A DNA stretch of 64,000 nt from Pseudomonadota bacterium (GTDB lineage Bacteria; Pseudomonadota; Gammaproteobacteria; Xanthomonadales; Rhodanobacteraceae), in the NCBI GenBank assembly GCA_029779475.1, contig JAKPAN010000033.1, positions 17,054 to 81,053 of the forward strand. Reading direction: 5' to 3'. The notes beneath the pieces are model-generated. The model worked only from the letters and a program-made list of their open reading frames with translations. It searched no databases and had not been told where the DNA came from. Positions 20,545 through 34,300 of the stretch are shown here, one piece after another. Position numbers and translations under genes: made by a program. The number at the start of each line of letters is the position of its first letter. The first letter of the stretch is position 1.

Positions 20545-21708
20545 TTACGGCGTCGTGTCCGGATCGTGCAGGAAGTTGCCGACGTGGACGGGCTTGATCG
20601 CATCCATGACCAGACCATAGCTCACGCGCTGGAAGGTGCGGAAGACGAGCACGTGGCCGACGAATTCCGGCGGCAGCTTGGCCTTCGCGTCCTTCGGATG
20701 GAAGAGCCTGCGGAAGCTGCTGTCGGGATAGTCGGTGCGGTCGACGACCGTCTCGCCGTCCTGGTACAGGCTGAAGGTCTGGCCGTTCTCGATGCCGTCC
20801 TCGGCGCCGCGCGACAGTGCGACGACCTGCCGCGGGCCGACTGCGTTGAACGCATCGCTGAACGCGATCACGCGCATGTTGTCCGGCACCTTGGACGGCG
20901 CGTGCGGCACGTATTCGCTGTCGTAGGGCTTTTCGTCGATCGGCAGCACGTAGTCGCCGGCGCGGGCTTCGAAATCCGAGCTGGTGACCAGCGCGGAGGA
21001 CACGTCGCCGTTGCGCGTGACTTCGACGACGCCGTAGTCGAGCAGTTCGTAGCCGAGGAAGCGCACGTTGCCGTGCAGCGTGAACTCGTTCGGGCCGTGC
21101 TGCCACAGCAGCTGCTTGCGCGAGTCGTGGAAAGCTTCCGATTGCTTGTCCTGCCGGTGCACCTCGCGCGGCGCGTTGTCGTCGACCGGCGGCATGTCGT
21201 AGTAGCGGCCAAGCGGGCGAACCAACGCCAGGCGCGTGCCCGGCTGCGCCGACAGGCCGCGGACGTAGACGAGTTGGCCCGGCGCGCCACGCAGGCGGTC
21301 TTCCTCGATGCCGACGATGTGCGGCGCGTAGCGCAGCGAATCCTCGTCGACGATGCGCGTGTTCTTGAGCCACTGCTTGAGCGCGGACAGCGGGATCGGC
21401 GGGATCGCCGCATTGTCGTCGCCGGCGCGCACATGCGGACCGAAACCGTCGCGGCCGACGCGGCCGTCGCGCAGCACGAGTTCGTCGCCCGGATAGATGA
21501 GGTGCGGGTTCTTGACCTGGGGGTTGTCGTGCCAGATCTCGGGCCAGTGCCACGGCCGCTTGAGGAAGCGCGCGGAAATGCCCCACAACGTGTCGCCCTT
21601 CTGGACCGTGTAGCGGTCGGGCGCGTGGTCGGCCCATTCGACCGTTGCCGCGTACACGGTCACGGTGAACAGCGCTGCGGTGCAGACTGAAAGCAGTTTT
21701 TTAAGCAT
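20545..21708 (-). CDS. LysM-domain exported protein
   Basis: This 387-residue protein has a signal peptide (MLKKLLSVCTAALFTVTVYA). One LysM motif follows immediately (RYTVQKGDTLWGISARFLKRPWHWPEIWHDNP...IYPGDELVL, about residues 33–79, where YTVQKGDTLW and the IYPGD end are diagnostic). LysM domains bind peptidoglycan, so it is probably a periplasmic wall-associated protein. The remaining ~300 residues match no family I know. Homologues are usually found upstream of dprA and divergent from def in this order. Here a 14-kb adhesin gene lies between lysM and def. Confidence 0.9.
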   Translation of the reverse strand: MLKKLLSVCTAALFTVTVYAATVEWADHAPDRYTVQKGDTLWGISARFLKRPWHWPEIWHDNPQVKNPHLIYPGDELVLRDGRVGRDGFGPHVRAGDDNAAIPPIPLSALKQWLKNTRIVDEDSLRYAPHIVGIEEDRLRGAPGQLVYVRGLSAQPGTRLALVRPLGRYYDMPPVDDNAPREVHRQDKQSEAFHDSRKQLLWQHGPNEFTLHGNVRFLGYELLDYGVVEVTRNGDVSSALVTSSDFEARAGDYVLPIDEKPYDSEYVPHAPSKVPDNMRVIAFSDAFNAVGPRQVVALSRGAEDGIENGQTFSLYQDGETVVDRTDYPDSSFRRLFHPKDAKAKLPPEFVGHVLVFRTFQRVSYGLVMDAIKPVHVGNFLHDPDTTP

Positions 21709-22335
21709 GACTGCCAATTCCCCGATCCCCAACGATTTTGGCAGTGTAAATGAAAAGTTATGGGCAGGAAAACGAACTGCGTCGCAAGGCGCCGGCTGGG
21801 CCGCAGAGCCGCGACTCGCAGGATCCCAAGGCGGAGGTATAACTCCGTATTTGTAGAAATGTGACGGAATCGACATTTCGTGACAGGATCCTGATTGTGT
21901 CGCGCCCGAGCCCGCGCTTCATCGCGAAGCCTCAGGCGCTGGCACACGACTTGCTCGCCTGCTCTTGCCGACGTCGCGCAGGGTGTTCGCGCAAGCGGTA
22001 GATGGGCAGGACGCCGAACCGCGTCGTGCCTTTGGGGCTCCAGGGGGCGTGACGGTCGCTGCAACGGCGGCTCGAGCGCAGGGGATTCGATTCATGGATT
22101 TCGAGTCGAAGAGGTTCGTTGCAGCACGCACGACGGCATCCGCATGCCGCGGCGCGTCCGTCTGCGCGCACCGTATCCGCAACCCGCTTCCGCGTGATGG
22201 GACATTCGTCCGCGTCGCCCCTCCTTGTCCACGTTTTCGTCTTCGCCGCTCTCGCAGGCACGGCTCGTCCGTGCGCGCCGGCGGCGGTTGTCCTGCGGCG
22301 CTGGTCGGCGCCGCTCCAGAAACAGGGAGTTCGCC
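21709..22335. other. Long divergent intergenic region upstream of the giant adhesin gene
   Basis: These 627 bases separate the LysM gene (-) from the adhesin gene (+) and must contain both promoters. The LysM leader is AT-richer; TACACT on the minus strand (21743–21748) could be a -10. The adhesin side (about 21880–22335) is GC-rich with no credible gene on either strand; it could be a long leader. An AGGGAG ribosome site (22324–22329) precedes the adhesin ATG. I compared it with the c-di-GMP riboswitch and found no convincing match. Confidence 0.45.
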
Positions 22336-25300
22336 ATGCGCACCATCCGTGAATTGCTGAGCGCTCTTGCGCAGGCCGGCAACGGCTTGACCGAGCCACG
22401 CCGGGAGCGGCGCTCCGACTCGGCATCGGGCACACCGCCGACCGCACACTCAGCAGTCTGCCCGCGCAGGCTCGCGAGCGGACTGCTGTGCCTGCTGGCG
22501 ATGTCGGCCGGGCCGGCGACGGCAGCGGATTGGTATGCGTCGCCTTCGGGCAATGACACCAATGCCTGCGACAGCGCGGGTGAGCCATGCAAGACAATTC
22601 AGGCCGCGATCAGCAAGGCGGGCGCAAACGACACGGTCCATGTGGGGCAGGGTGCTTACCCGTTCGCTGGCACTATCCAGATTCCGTCCACAAAGAACGG
22701 CTTGAAACTCATCGGCGACAACTCGCCATTTGCTTCATCAAGCACGCCGGGCAACGTCTCTCCAGCGGCCAATGCATCGCAACTCTCGGCAGCCAGTTCC
22801 TGCGCCGGCCTGACCTGCACCGGCATGATCTGGATCAACGGCGCACAGGATGTCGTCATCCAGAACCTTTTCCTGCGGGTCAACCACGGTAAGTCCAACG
22901 AAGGCATCGTGGCAACCGGCAACGTCAACGGGCTGGTGTTGCGCAACAACTATCTGCAGATCACGGCCACCGGCGGCAAGACAAATGCGATCTCGCTGAA
23001 CATGGCTGCTGGCAGCAATTCAGACCAGAATTCGACCGGCGGGAGCCCTTATTACAGCGGCATCTACGTCACGCTGGACGGCAATGTCGTGCAGCCGACC
23101 GGCACTGTTGCCTCGTCGCGCGCGGTCGTCAGCGACTACGTGGCAGGCGTCTTCCATGCGAACCAGTTCGCCGGTTCCAGCCAGGATATGCGTTTGCGCT
23201 ACCTGACGGCGAACGCTCGCGGTTCGGGCTTCGACATCGATGGCAATTACGTTTACGGCGCCGGTCTGTGGATCACGACACCGAACGATGGATCGTCGCT
23301 CGTCCATATCCACAACAATCATTTCATCGCCCCCGGCACGCCGGGCGCCCCGGCGTCGCCACTCAACGCGAGCAGCGTGCTGGATCCGGACTTCGCCAGC
23401 CTCAAGCTGGTCGGTTCGAGCAATCCGACCATTGTCGAGAACAACGAATTTGCGGGCTATGCAAACCGTTATCGCGGCCTGTGGATCCAGAACTGGTCGG
23501 GCGTGACGATTCGGGACAACGTGTTCACCCCGAACGCGAATTACAACGGCCTGTCGTCGGCGATACTCGTCGGCAACAAGGAAGTCTGGAACGGCGCACC
23601 GGCGCCGCGTCAGCTTGCGGTGACGTTGTTGCGCAATACGTTCAACGCAGGCTATGCCAACGCGAACAGTCGCGCGATCGTGTTCATCGATGACAACGAC
23701 GCTTCCGGCACGGCGACGGCGGGATCCCTGCTCGTCGGCGACGCCAACGCAGCGAATGCGAACAATTTCGCGACGGGACTCAAGTGGTACGTAGGCCTCG
23801 ATGAACACACTTGCAATGCCGGCGGCAGTGGATTGAATTGCTCGACCGCTGCGCCGACCAATTCTCCGCTCGGCGTGGGTATCAACTACACCTCGGGCAG
23901 CAGCGGAAATACACAGGGCCGGCCGTTCAAGTGGGACGTGGCCGCGCTCGGCAACAAGTTCGGCGGCAAGCTTGTCGCGGACATGACGCCGGCGGAATAC
24001 ACCGCTATTGCCGGCAAGATTTACGACAAGGTCGACAATTCGGCGCTGGGCAAGGTCGATTACGGTTCGATGCCGGTTTCCACGACGGGAACCATCAATT
24101 TCTCGCCGACGACCTTCGCCTACAACGGACAGCCGCATGCGATCTCGGCGACGTTGCAAGAAGACAATTCCGCTACCTGCGACGTTACGCCCGAAACCGT
24201 CACGGCGGTGGGTTCGACTCCGGTCAACGCCACTTGCACGAGCCCGGGCTATCACGTCACCGCGTCTGTCGACATCAACGTGACCAAGGGTGTCGGTAAC
24301 GCGCGGCTTTCGGAAACCTCATTCACCTACGCGGCGGCGGACATCGTTTTGCTGCCGTCGATGGTCGAAGAATCCGCGAGTTGCAGCGCCACTCCGCCGA
24401 CCGTGCGCGACGCGGGTCACTACAGCATCCATGTCACTTGCGCGGGCTCGAACTACGATGCGGACAGTACCGTTGGTGTGGACGTGGCCAAAGCCGCTTC
24501 GCACATCGTGCTGAACCCGACATCGTTCACTTACGACAACACCGAACACGCGCTGCATGCGCAACTCGCCGACGAAAGTAGCGCGGCTTGCGCGGGCGTC
24601 GCGCCTGCGAGTGTGCGCACGGTCGGCTCGCACGAGGTGAGCGTGCCCGCGTGCGATGGCGTCAACTACATGGCGCCGGCGGCGAACCTGACCGCAACAG
24701 TCGACGGCGGCGCAAACGCCGTGCGTCGCGTGAGCAGCCACGGACAGGCCGACGCGTTCTTCTCGACCATCGACGCCGCGCTGGCGGATGTCGGCACGCA
24801 AGACGGCGACACGCTCGAAATGGCGCCCGGCGTCTACTCCGGCGGCATCGTGCTGACCAAGGGCATCAAGCTTGTCGGCAGCGGCGGTTACGACACGCCG
24901 ATGTTCGGACTCTCGCTGCTGGCAGATCCGACGCCGAACGTCGTCCTGGACGGCGGCAACGCGGCTGCGACGGGCATTGCCATCGCCCCGAACGTGCAGG
25001 GCGTGGAAATCACCGGCTTCGAGATCAGGAACTTCACGGGCGACTGCATATCCGGCGCGCAGGGCAATCATTTCCTGTCCGTGCATGACAACCTCGTCCA
25101 TCACTGCGGCAACTGGGGCGTCTACGCCAACGGCATCGCCGGCATCCACGACGTGACGATCGCGCACAACGCCGTGCATGACACCGGTGATCGCGCCATC
25201 GTGCTGTGGAACGGATTCAAGCGCGACATCGAAATCACCGAAAACCACGTATGGAATGCCGGCACAACCGCGATCTCGCTCGACGACGGCTCGGCAGCGG

Positions 25301-28300
25301 GCATCGCGATTACCGACAACACGATCGAGGACAGCGGCGACACCGGCATTTCGGCGCTCCAGCTGACGGGCAGTGGCATGCCGGGCGACCCGTCCGGCCC
25401 GAACCTGATCGCGCATAACACGATCAGCAATCCCGGCCGCTTCGGCATCACGTTGATGATTCCGAACGGTACCGGCAACGACAGCGGCGACGGTGCGATC
25501 GTGGTCGAGCACAACGACATCACGGGCGGCGCGAATTCTGGCGGCTACGCGTCGGATCGCGCGGGCATTTCCGTGGTGCGCCGTTACTACGGCGGCGCTG
25601 CGCAGGGTCAAGTCGATGCGACGTCGGGCGTGGTCATCCGAGACAACACGGTCGCGGACTTTAACCACACGGCCAATGCCAACCATGAAGCCTACGGCAT
25701 CGTCGTCGAAGGTCTGGGATCGTCCGTGTATCGCAACACGCTGACCAACAACCAGATCGGCCTGCAGATCCAGCAGGGCAACGCGGGCTATCCCGGCAAC
25801 TCGACGGTCGACGCGACCGAACACAGCGACTGGTTCGACCGCGGCGACGCGCCGTATACCTGCGTAAGCCTCGGTCAGGGTGCCGACGCCAACGACATTC
25901 TCAGCAACACGACGCCGCAGCGCGAAGTGCCGCTCGGCGCCGCGATGATCGGCGAGCGTGTCGAAAACATGACCACGCATGCGCGCTACTGCTCGATCAA
26001 TTCCGCGATCGCCGCCGCGGTGGACAACGACGTGCTCGTGGCCGACGCCGGCGTGTATGCCGAAGATGTGGTCATCAACAAGGCCATCACGCTGAAAGGC
26101 GCCAAGGCCGGCATCAACGCCGGTGTCGGCGGCTCGCGCGACGGCAATGGCGCGGGCGAAACGATCCTAGTGCCGGCGAATGAGGAAGGCGGTCTCACGC
26201 TCAGCTCGTATGGCAAGGCGGTTGTCAAGATCAATGCCGACGACGTCACGCTCGACGGCTTCGTCATCGACACCGACAACACCGCCATCGACAGCCATAT
26301 CGACCTCAATGGCGCTGGCCCGGACGTGTCCGGCGGCGTCTTCGCCAACGGCAACGGCCTCACGTTGACCAACCTCGTCGTGCGCAATGCGATCTACGCG
26401 GGCATCGACGGCGGTTACGACAACGGCCAGCCGGCGCAGGACGGCAACGGCATCAGCGACAGCCGCTTCATCAACTGCGACGGCGCCAGCTACGGTATCG
26501 GCATCGCACTGGAGCAGAACTTCTACGCCAAGGTGACCGGAAACCGCATGGACGCAGTGCGCACCGGCATTCAGCTCGATAACAACTATCAGGCGGCGCC
26601 GACGGCCAACTATGCGCCGGAACTGAGCGGCAACCAGATCCAGGCCAAGCGCGTCGGCATCTGGGCGAACCTGTTCTATCAGAGCGCCTCGACCTATCAC
26701 GTCACCAACAACACGATCACTGCGGCAAGCGGCGGCGCGGGCCAATGGAGCGGCATCTGGGTCGAGTCGATGCAGGATGCGCAAACGATCGAACTCGCCT
26801 CGAACACGATCGACGCCAGCGGCGCCGATGCAGGCCGCACGCGCGTCGGCTACCTGCTCAACAACATCGTCAGCAGCGCTGCTTCGTCTGCCGCCATCGG
26901 CGGTGGCGGTGTGAGCAACGTCGACATCGGCGTGTTGGCGACCGACGCAACGCGCTATACGGGTTCGGTCAACGACTTCGTGGTGCGCGACGTCGATTTC
27001 GTGAACATCGCCAAGGGCGCGCTCTACGTCGAGGACACGACGCAGACGCCAGGTTCGGCGAAGCTGACCATGGGCGCGGGCAACACCTTCGGCAGCAACG
27101 TCGCGCACAAGCTCGTGCTGTCCGGCACGGCGCCCGAGGCGAGCGGCGCCGTGGACGAAGTCTTCGTCCGCTCGGCGCGCGACTTCGTGTTCGGCGCGGC
27201 GGTCAGCAGCGCCGGCAACCCGGTGTGCTACGCCAATGCCGGCGCGCCGTTCTGCGCGGTCGCCAACGCCTCGATCAACGCTGGCATCGCCGCGGTTTCC
27301 GCGGGTGGCACGGTGAACGTCGAAAGCGGCACGTTCGCCGAGAACGTGGTCGTCGGCAAGCAGGTCGCGCTGCAGGGTCCGCACTTCGGCGTCGCTGGCG
27401 ACGCGGGTGCGCGCGGCACGGGCGAGGCGATCATTTCGCCGGCCAGCGGCAATGGCGTCAAGGTGCTGGCCGATGGCGTCGTAGTCGATGGCCTCACGGT
27501 GCAGAACACCCAAGACAACGCGATCGTCTCCGGCGGCAACTTCGGCGGCGCTTCCGCGAGCGTGTCGATCATCAACAACCGCGTGCTCGACGTGCAGGCC
27601 GGCAACGGCATCTACACGAACGGCCCGTACCCCGCAGCGACGGACTGGACGATCCGGCACAACCTCGTCCGCAACGTCGTCTCCAACATCGGTTCCGGCA
27701 TCAACTACTGGGCCGCGTCGGGTGGTCTGGTCGCGGACAACCACGTCGAGCAGTCAGGCTTCGCCGGCATCCAGGCAGTGAATTCGCGCAACGTGCAGGT
27801 ACTGCACAACACGATCGCGAGCACCGCGCACAGCGGCATCAATGTCGGCACGACCAACGCGGGCGCGATCGCCGATGCGCTGACGGTCATCGGCAACAGT
27901 CTGAGCGACACCAACACCGGCGCCAGCGTCGCCGAAGGCGGCCTGACGCTCAGCGATGGCGCGACCAACGTCGTCTTTGCGTGCAACAGCGTCGCCGGCA
28001 ACGGCAGCAACGGCTTCGCCACCGGCGCGGGCAGCGCGAGCGCGAAGGTGTTCCACAACGCGTTCACGACAGCCAACTCGATCAGCCAGAACCAGGGCGG
28101 CAGTTTCGCCATCGGCTCGAACTGGTACGGCGGTGGCGTGGCCACCATCGGTGGCGGCAACGCGGCCGGCGCACGCGTCGCTGATGTGCTCGGGTCGAAC
28201 CCGATCGGCAACGCGAACTGCGGCGACAACACGCCCACGCAGCTCGTGGCGGCGGTCGGCAGCACGCCCCAGAGCGCGCCGGTGAACACGGCATTCGGTT

Positions 28301-31300
28301 CCGTCCTGCGTGCGCGTCTCGAAGACGCGCTCGGCGGTGCGGTGGCAGGCGAGGTGCTCACGTTCACGGCCCCCGTCAGTGGCGCCAGCGCGACGCTTGG
28401 CACCAGCAGCGGCAGCACCAACTACAACGGCGAAGTCACCAGCACGGCCACCGCGAACGCGACCGCCGGAGGCCCCTACAACGTCGCCGTCGACAGCGGC
28501 AGCCTGCATGCGGCTTTCGCGCTGACCAACACGCAAGGTTCGGCGACGATCACGCTCGGTAATCTGAATCAGGACTACACCGGTGCGCCGCGCGACGTTT
28601 CGGTCGCGACGAATCCGGTCGGCCTCGTCACCTCGATCACGTACACGCCGGCGGGCCATACCAATGCCGGAAGCTACGCGGTACACGCGGAAATCACCGA
28701 TCCGAACTACAGCGGTTCGGCCGATGGCACGCTGACGATCACCAAGGCGACCGGTACGGTCGCGTGGGACAACACCAGCTTCGTCTACAGCGGTTCGTCG
28801 CCGACGGTCACCGCGCACATCGCCGAGGAAAGCGGCGCGACCTGCACGGTGAGCGGCACCGTGGGTCCGAACGTCGGCAACTATCCGGTCAGCGCGAACT
28901 GCACCAGCAGCAACTACAACGCCAGCGGCAGCACGGCGGTGACCATCACGCCGCAGCCTACGACGATCACGCTGTCGCACCTCAGCCAGCCGTACGACGG
29001 CGCGCCGAAGTCCGTGGTCGCGACGACCTCGCCGACGGCGGGTGTTGCGGTGGCGATCACCTACAACGGCAGCGCCGCACCGCCGACCGCGGTCGGCTCG
29101 TATGCGGTCGCCGCAACCGTGACAAACGCGAACTACAGCGGCTCAGCCACCGCCACGCTGAACATCGTCGACAGCAACGGCGACATCGCGCTCGTGCTCA
29201 ACGGCCCGGTCGATCCGATCCACGTCGGCGACAAGGCGCAGTACGCGGCGACGATGCTGGCCAACCCGCTGCTGCATGCGGGTGAGCGCTTCGGCTACGA
29301 CGTCGTCGTCAGCAAGTCGAATGGCACTCCTCTGGCGGCCACCGATCTGGCGACGATGGAAGTGTTCTACGGTGGTGACTGGGTCGACTCGGCGGCGCTG
29401 TTCCCGGCGGGCGTGCCGTTCGATCTGGTCGACGGCAACCTCGTCTACCATTTCCCCGAGGGTATTCCGGGCTACGCCAACGGCTTCCCGATCGAGGACG
29501 CGAGCTGGACGTGGAACTTCCGCTTCGCGTTCGCGACGGAGGGCACGTACACGACTACGGCGACGCTGGTGCAGGGCATCGGCGGCGCGGCGATGAGTCC
29601 GCCGGTGTCTGCATCGATCGCGACCGTGGTCAAGGCGGCGCTGCCGCCGACCGACATCCACCTCGTGCTGGCCGGTCCGGCCGACCACGTCGTGCTTGGC
29701 AATGTGGCGGAGTACACCGGCACGATGCTGGCCAATCCGGCGTTGCACGCGGGCGAGACGTTCTTCGTCAAGGTCGCCATCGGCAAGAGCGGTGGCGCAA
29801 TGACGGCGGCCGACTTCACCTCTATGCAGATCTGGCTCGGCGACCGGTGGGTGAACGGTTCCGACCTTGGCGTCACGTTCACGTCCGACGGCAACGGCAA
29901 CCTGGTCTATCTGTTCCCGCAGTCGCAGTTGCCGGGTGGTTTCCCCATCGAGGACGCGCAGTGGTCGTGGAACTTCCGCTTCGTCTACGCCAGCACCGGC
30001 GTATACACGGCGACGGCACAGGTGATTCCGGCCTATCAGGCGAACCTCGCCAATCCGGACGTGCTCGCCAGTGCGGCGATCGCGACCACAGTGGACGCGG
30101 CGCCGATCGTGCCGCCGACCGCGCACCTGGTGTTGCTCGGGCCAGTCGACGACGTGCAGGCGCATACGCCCGCCGAGTACACCGGCACGCTGGTCGCCGA
30201 CCACACGCAGCTCACGAGCGCCTACTGGATGCGCGTGCGTCTGTCGAAGACGGGCGGCGCGATGACGCCCGCCGACCTCGAGAAGATGGAGATCTACGCT
30301 GGCACCTGGATCGATGCGACCGGGGATATCCATAGCGCGATGCAGCAGGACGGCAACGACGTCGTCTACTACTTCCCGCAGCCGAACGGGGCATTCACGA
30401 TCTCCGACGACGTGTGGAGTTGGCGCTTCCGCTTCACCTACGCCGATGCAGGCGAATACACGGCCGTCGCTGATCTCGTCGACTGGGTCGAGGTCGATCC
30501 GCTCACGGCACCTTCGCTCGCGCATGCGTCGCTGACGACGAACGTCGTGCCGCAGGCCGCGAACATCCAGATCGCGCTGCAGGGCCCGGTCGCCGGCATC
30601 GTCGTCGGCCAGCCGGCGCAGTACGTCGGCACGCTGCGCGCCGATCCTCTGCCGGATGCGTCCGAGCTGTTCTTCGTGCAGGTACGCCTGCACAAGAGCA
30701 CTGGCCAGATGCAGGTGTCCGACCTGTCGAAGATGGAGTTGTACAACGGCGGCTGGCAGGACGCGACCGCGACGCTGCAGGGTGAATTCGCCCAGGATCA
30801 CGGCGATCTCGTCTACCTGTTCCCGAAACCCGAGGCCGATGCCGGCTTCCCGATCGACGAGCCGGAGTGGAGCTGGCAGTTCCGTTTCACCTACGCCGAT
30901 GCAGCCGTCTATACGGCCACAGCGCAGGTCGTGCATGCGAGCGACCTGAGTCCTGCATCCGATGCGGTGACGATCTTCACCGATGTCGCGCCGCAGCCGG
31001 CCGATGTCGCGTTGCAACTCAACGGCCCAGTCGCAGACGTGCAGGCAAATGAGCCGGCCGCCTACATCGGTCGCCTCACCAACACCGGCGCTGCGCTGGG
31101 CGAGAACGCCTACGTCAAAGTCCACATCACGCTCGACAACGACCTGCTCACGCCGGCCGACGTCACCGCAGAAGTGCTGGTCGGTGGCGACTGGTTCGTC
31201 GGCTCGCTGGCATCGGACGGCAATGGCGGCCTCGTCGTTGATTTCCCGGATGCGAGCGGTTTCCCGATCGACGCCGGCTACGACTACACGCACCATTTCC

Positions 31301-34300
31301 GCATCACCTACCACAAGACCGGCATGTTCAGCGCGACGGCTCAGGTCATCGGTGTGGGCAGCGGCGATGTCTATGCGACCTCGGGCATCCACACGCAGGT
31401 CGTCGCGCGCAGCAATGTGACCGTGCAGGTGCTCATCGACCCGGCCTCGCTGCATGCGGTCTACGACGGCGGTCAACATGCCGCGGCGGCGACTACGCTG
31501 CCGGCCGGCCATCCGCTCGTTGTCACCTATGACGACGGCAGCGGTCCAACCACGATGGCGCCGACCAACGCCGGCACCTATGTCGTCATCGCGGGCGTCG
31601 ATGTCGGCGATGCGCCTTACGTCGGTTCGGCTTCGGCGATCCTCGTCATCGACAAGGCGCCAAGCGCCATCACGATCAACGGCGCCGATCTGCATCAGAG
31701 CTACGGCTCGACCCACGCCGTCAGCGCGAGCGCGAGCCCGATCAGCAGCGGCCACGTCGACGTGACCTACAACGGCAGCGCGACGCCGCCATCGGCCGTC
31801 GGCACGTACTCGGTACTGGCGACGCTGGTCGATCCGAACTACACGGCCGCGCCGAAGAGCGCCGTACTGACGATTTCCGACGCCGCCGCCATCACGATCA
31901 CGGCCGAGTCCTCGCAGGCGATGGCGCTGGTCGGTGAAGACGCGCCGTACACCGATTTCGTCGACTACACCGGCACGTTGCGCAACACGGGCGAGCCGAC
32001 CAGCCAGAAGGTGCACACGGTCATCAGCGTCGTGCGCATCGACGACGGCAACACGACGGGCGAAAACCCGATCGCGATCGACGCGGCCGATGTCGAGGCC
32101 TGCATCTATGACCCGAGCGGCTGGGACGCGCAGGATCCGGGCAACCACAACGGCTGTCCGCAGGACTACGAGTCGCTGGTGTTCAGCCAGGGCAGCGGCG
32201 CGGTCAACGGCCGTCCGGCGGTCACGTTCCGTTATCCGGTCAACCCGGCCTACGATCAGGCGCTGCCGACGATCGATCCGGCCGCGATCACACCGCCCGC
32301 GAAGTTCCGCTTCAAGCGCGGCGACTACCAGGTGCACGTGAGCCTCGTCGGCACGGACGGCACGGTCTACGCGAGCGCGTTCGACGGCACGACCGTGCCG
32401 GAGGCGTCGATCGCCTATGCCGGCGCGACCAGCGGCCAGGCCGAAGATGCGCTGCTTTCGCAGACGCGTCTGCGCAACACGGGCGGCCGCGTCGACGGCA
32501 ACGTGATCGTGCGTGTGACGCTGTCGGATGCCGCTTCCGGTCCGGGCAACGTGGTTCCGCTCGACGCGAGCGACGTCGACTTCGCCTACCAGCTCGGCGA
32601 CAGCTACGTCACGCTGCCGTGGGCCGGCAACGCGGTCGATGGCGGACTCGTCACCTACTTCGGCCCGGTCAGCGGCTTCCCGCTCGAAGATGGCTACGAC
32701 GCGACCACCGCAGGCCGCGGCATCTTCCATCGCGAAGGCAGCTATCGCCTGACCTATGAAGTGCTCGATGCGGCGACGCAGACGACGATGTTCGCGCACA
32801 GCGTGACGGCGCCGCTGACGATCGGCCCGAATCAGGTCAACTTCACGTTGAGCGACCTGTCGCAGGTCTACGACGGCACGCCGCGCACGGTCACCGTCAC
32901 GCCGAACGGCGTGCCGCATACGACCGTGTACGAGCCGCTGCTCGGCGCGAGCTGTCCGGCTTCGCCGGCCGGTTCGAACACGACGCCGCCGACCAACGCG
33001 GGCGCGTACTGCGTGTACGTGAACGCGACGGGCACCTATCAGGGCACCGCGCAGGGCACGCTGGTCATCGCCAGGGCGAACGTCGTCGTCACGCTCGACG
33101 ACAACGACGGCACCATCGACGGCACGATCCACCGCACCTTCGACGGCCATCCGCAGACCGTCAGCAGCGGCGTGCAGAATCTGCCGGCCGTGCTCGCCCG
33201 CGTCACCTACAACGGTGATGTGCTCCCGCCGACGGCTGCGGGCACGTACAGCGTCGTTGCCACGGTCGATGAGCCGAATTACACCGGCAGCACGAGCGGC
33301 ACGCTCATCATCGCCGCGGACGGCGGCGCGACGATCGTGCTCGACGGCGCAGTCGCCGGCACGATCACGCGCACGTACAACGGCAGCGCGCAAGCGGTGA
33401 CCGCGACCACGACGCCGGCTGGCATCGCCAACACGGTGACCTACGTCGGCGACGGCGCGACGGTCTATCCGCTGTCGACGACGGCGCCGACCAACGCCGG
33501 CCAATACCACGTCGTCGCGACGACGACCGACGCGAACTACACGCCGGTCAGCGCCAGCGGCACGCTGGTCATCGGCGCCGCGAGTGCGGCGATCACCCTC
33601 GATGCGGGCACGCTGTCGGCGACATACGACGGCCAGACGCACGCCGTCACCGCGACGACGAACCCGCCGGATCTCGCCTACAGCGTGACCTACGACGGCA
33701 GCGTGACGCCGCCGGTCAGCGCGGGCAGCTACGCCGTCGTCGCGACGGTGACCGCACCCGGTCGCAGCGGCAGCGCGAGCGGCACGCTCACGATCGCCAA
33801 GGCAACGGGTGTGGTCAGCTTCAGCGCGACCAATGCGACCTTCGACGGCACCAGCCATTCGATCGGCGCCGTGATCTCGCAGGAGCCAACCAACGGCGCC
33901 GCCTGCACGCTGACGCCGACCGGCGAGTACCCGCGCATCAATGCGGGCAGCACGACGCTCAGCGCGACCTGCAACGGCGCGAACTACACCGCAAGCGGCA
34001 GCACGACGCTGATGGTGTCGCCCAAGCCGGTCACGATCGCGTTGTCGGGCCTCGGTTCGTTCCCGTACACCGGCAGCCCGTACGCCGCGATGGCCGCGGT
34101 CAGCGGCGAGGTTTCCGGCTTCCCGGCCGGCACGGTCGTGACCTATGCGCCGGGTGGCGCGAGCGCGCCGATCGCAGTCGGCAGCTACGACGTCGTCGCG
34201 ACACTCGATGCAGCGTCGACCAACTACACGGCCACGCCCGCGAACGGCACGATCATCATCGGTGCCGCGAACGCGACGGTCACGCTCGGCAACCTCGCGC

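Noticed and set aside
22225..22335. N-terminal extension of the giant adhesin
   Set aside because: The extra residues are Arg/Ser-rich with no conserved features, and the ATG at 22336 has a good AGGGAG ribosome site.
21880..22335. Possible riboswitch (c-di-GMP type) in the adhesin leader
   Set aside because: Some G-rich pieces looked suggestive, but the conserved core segments of the known class are not in order and no convincing stem set could be drawn.
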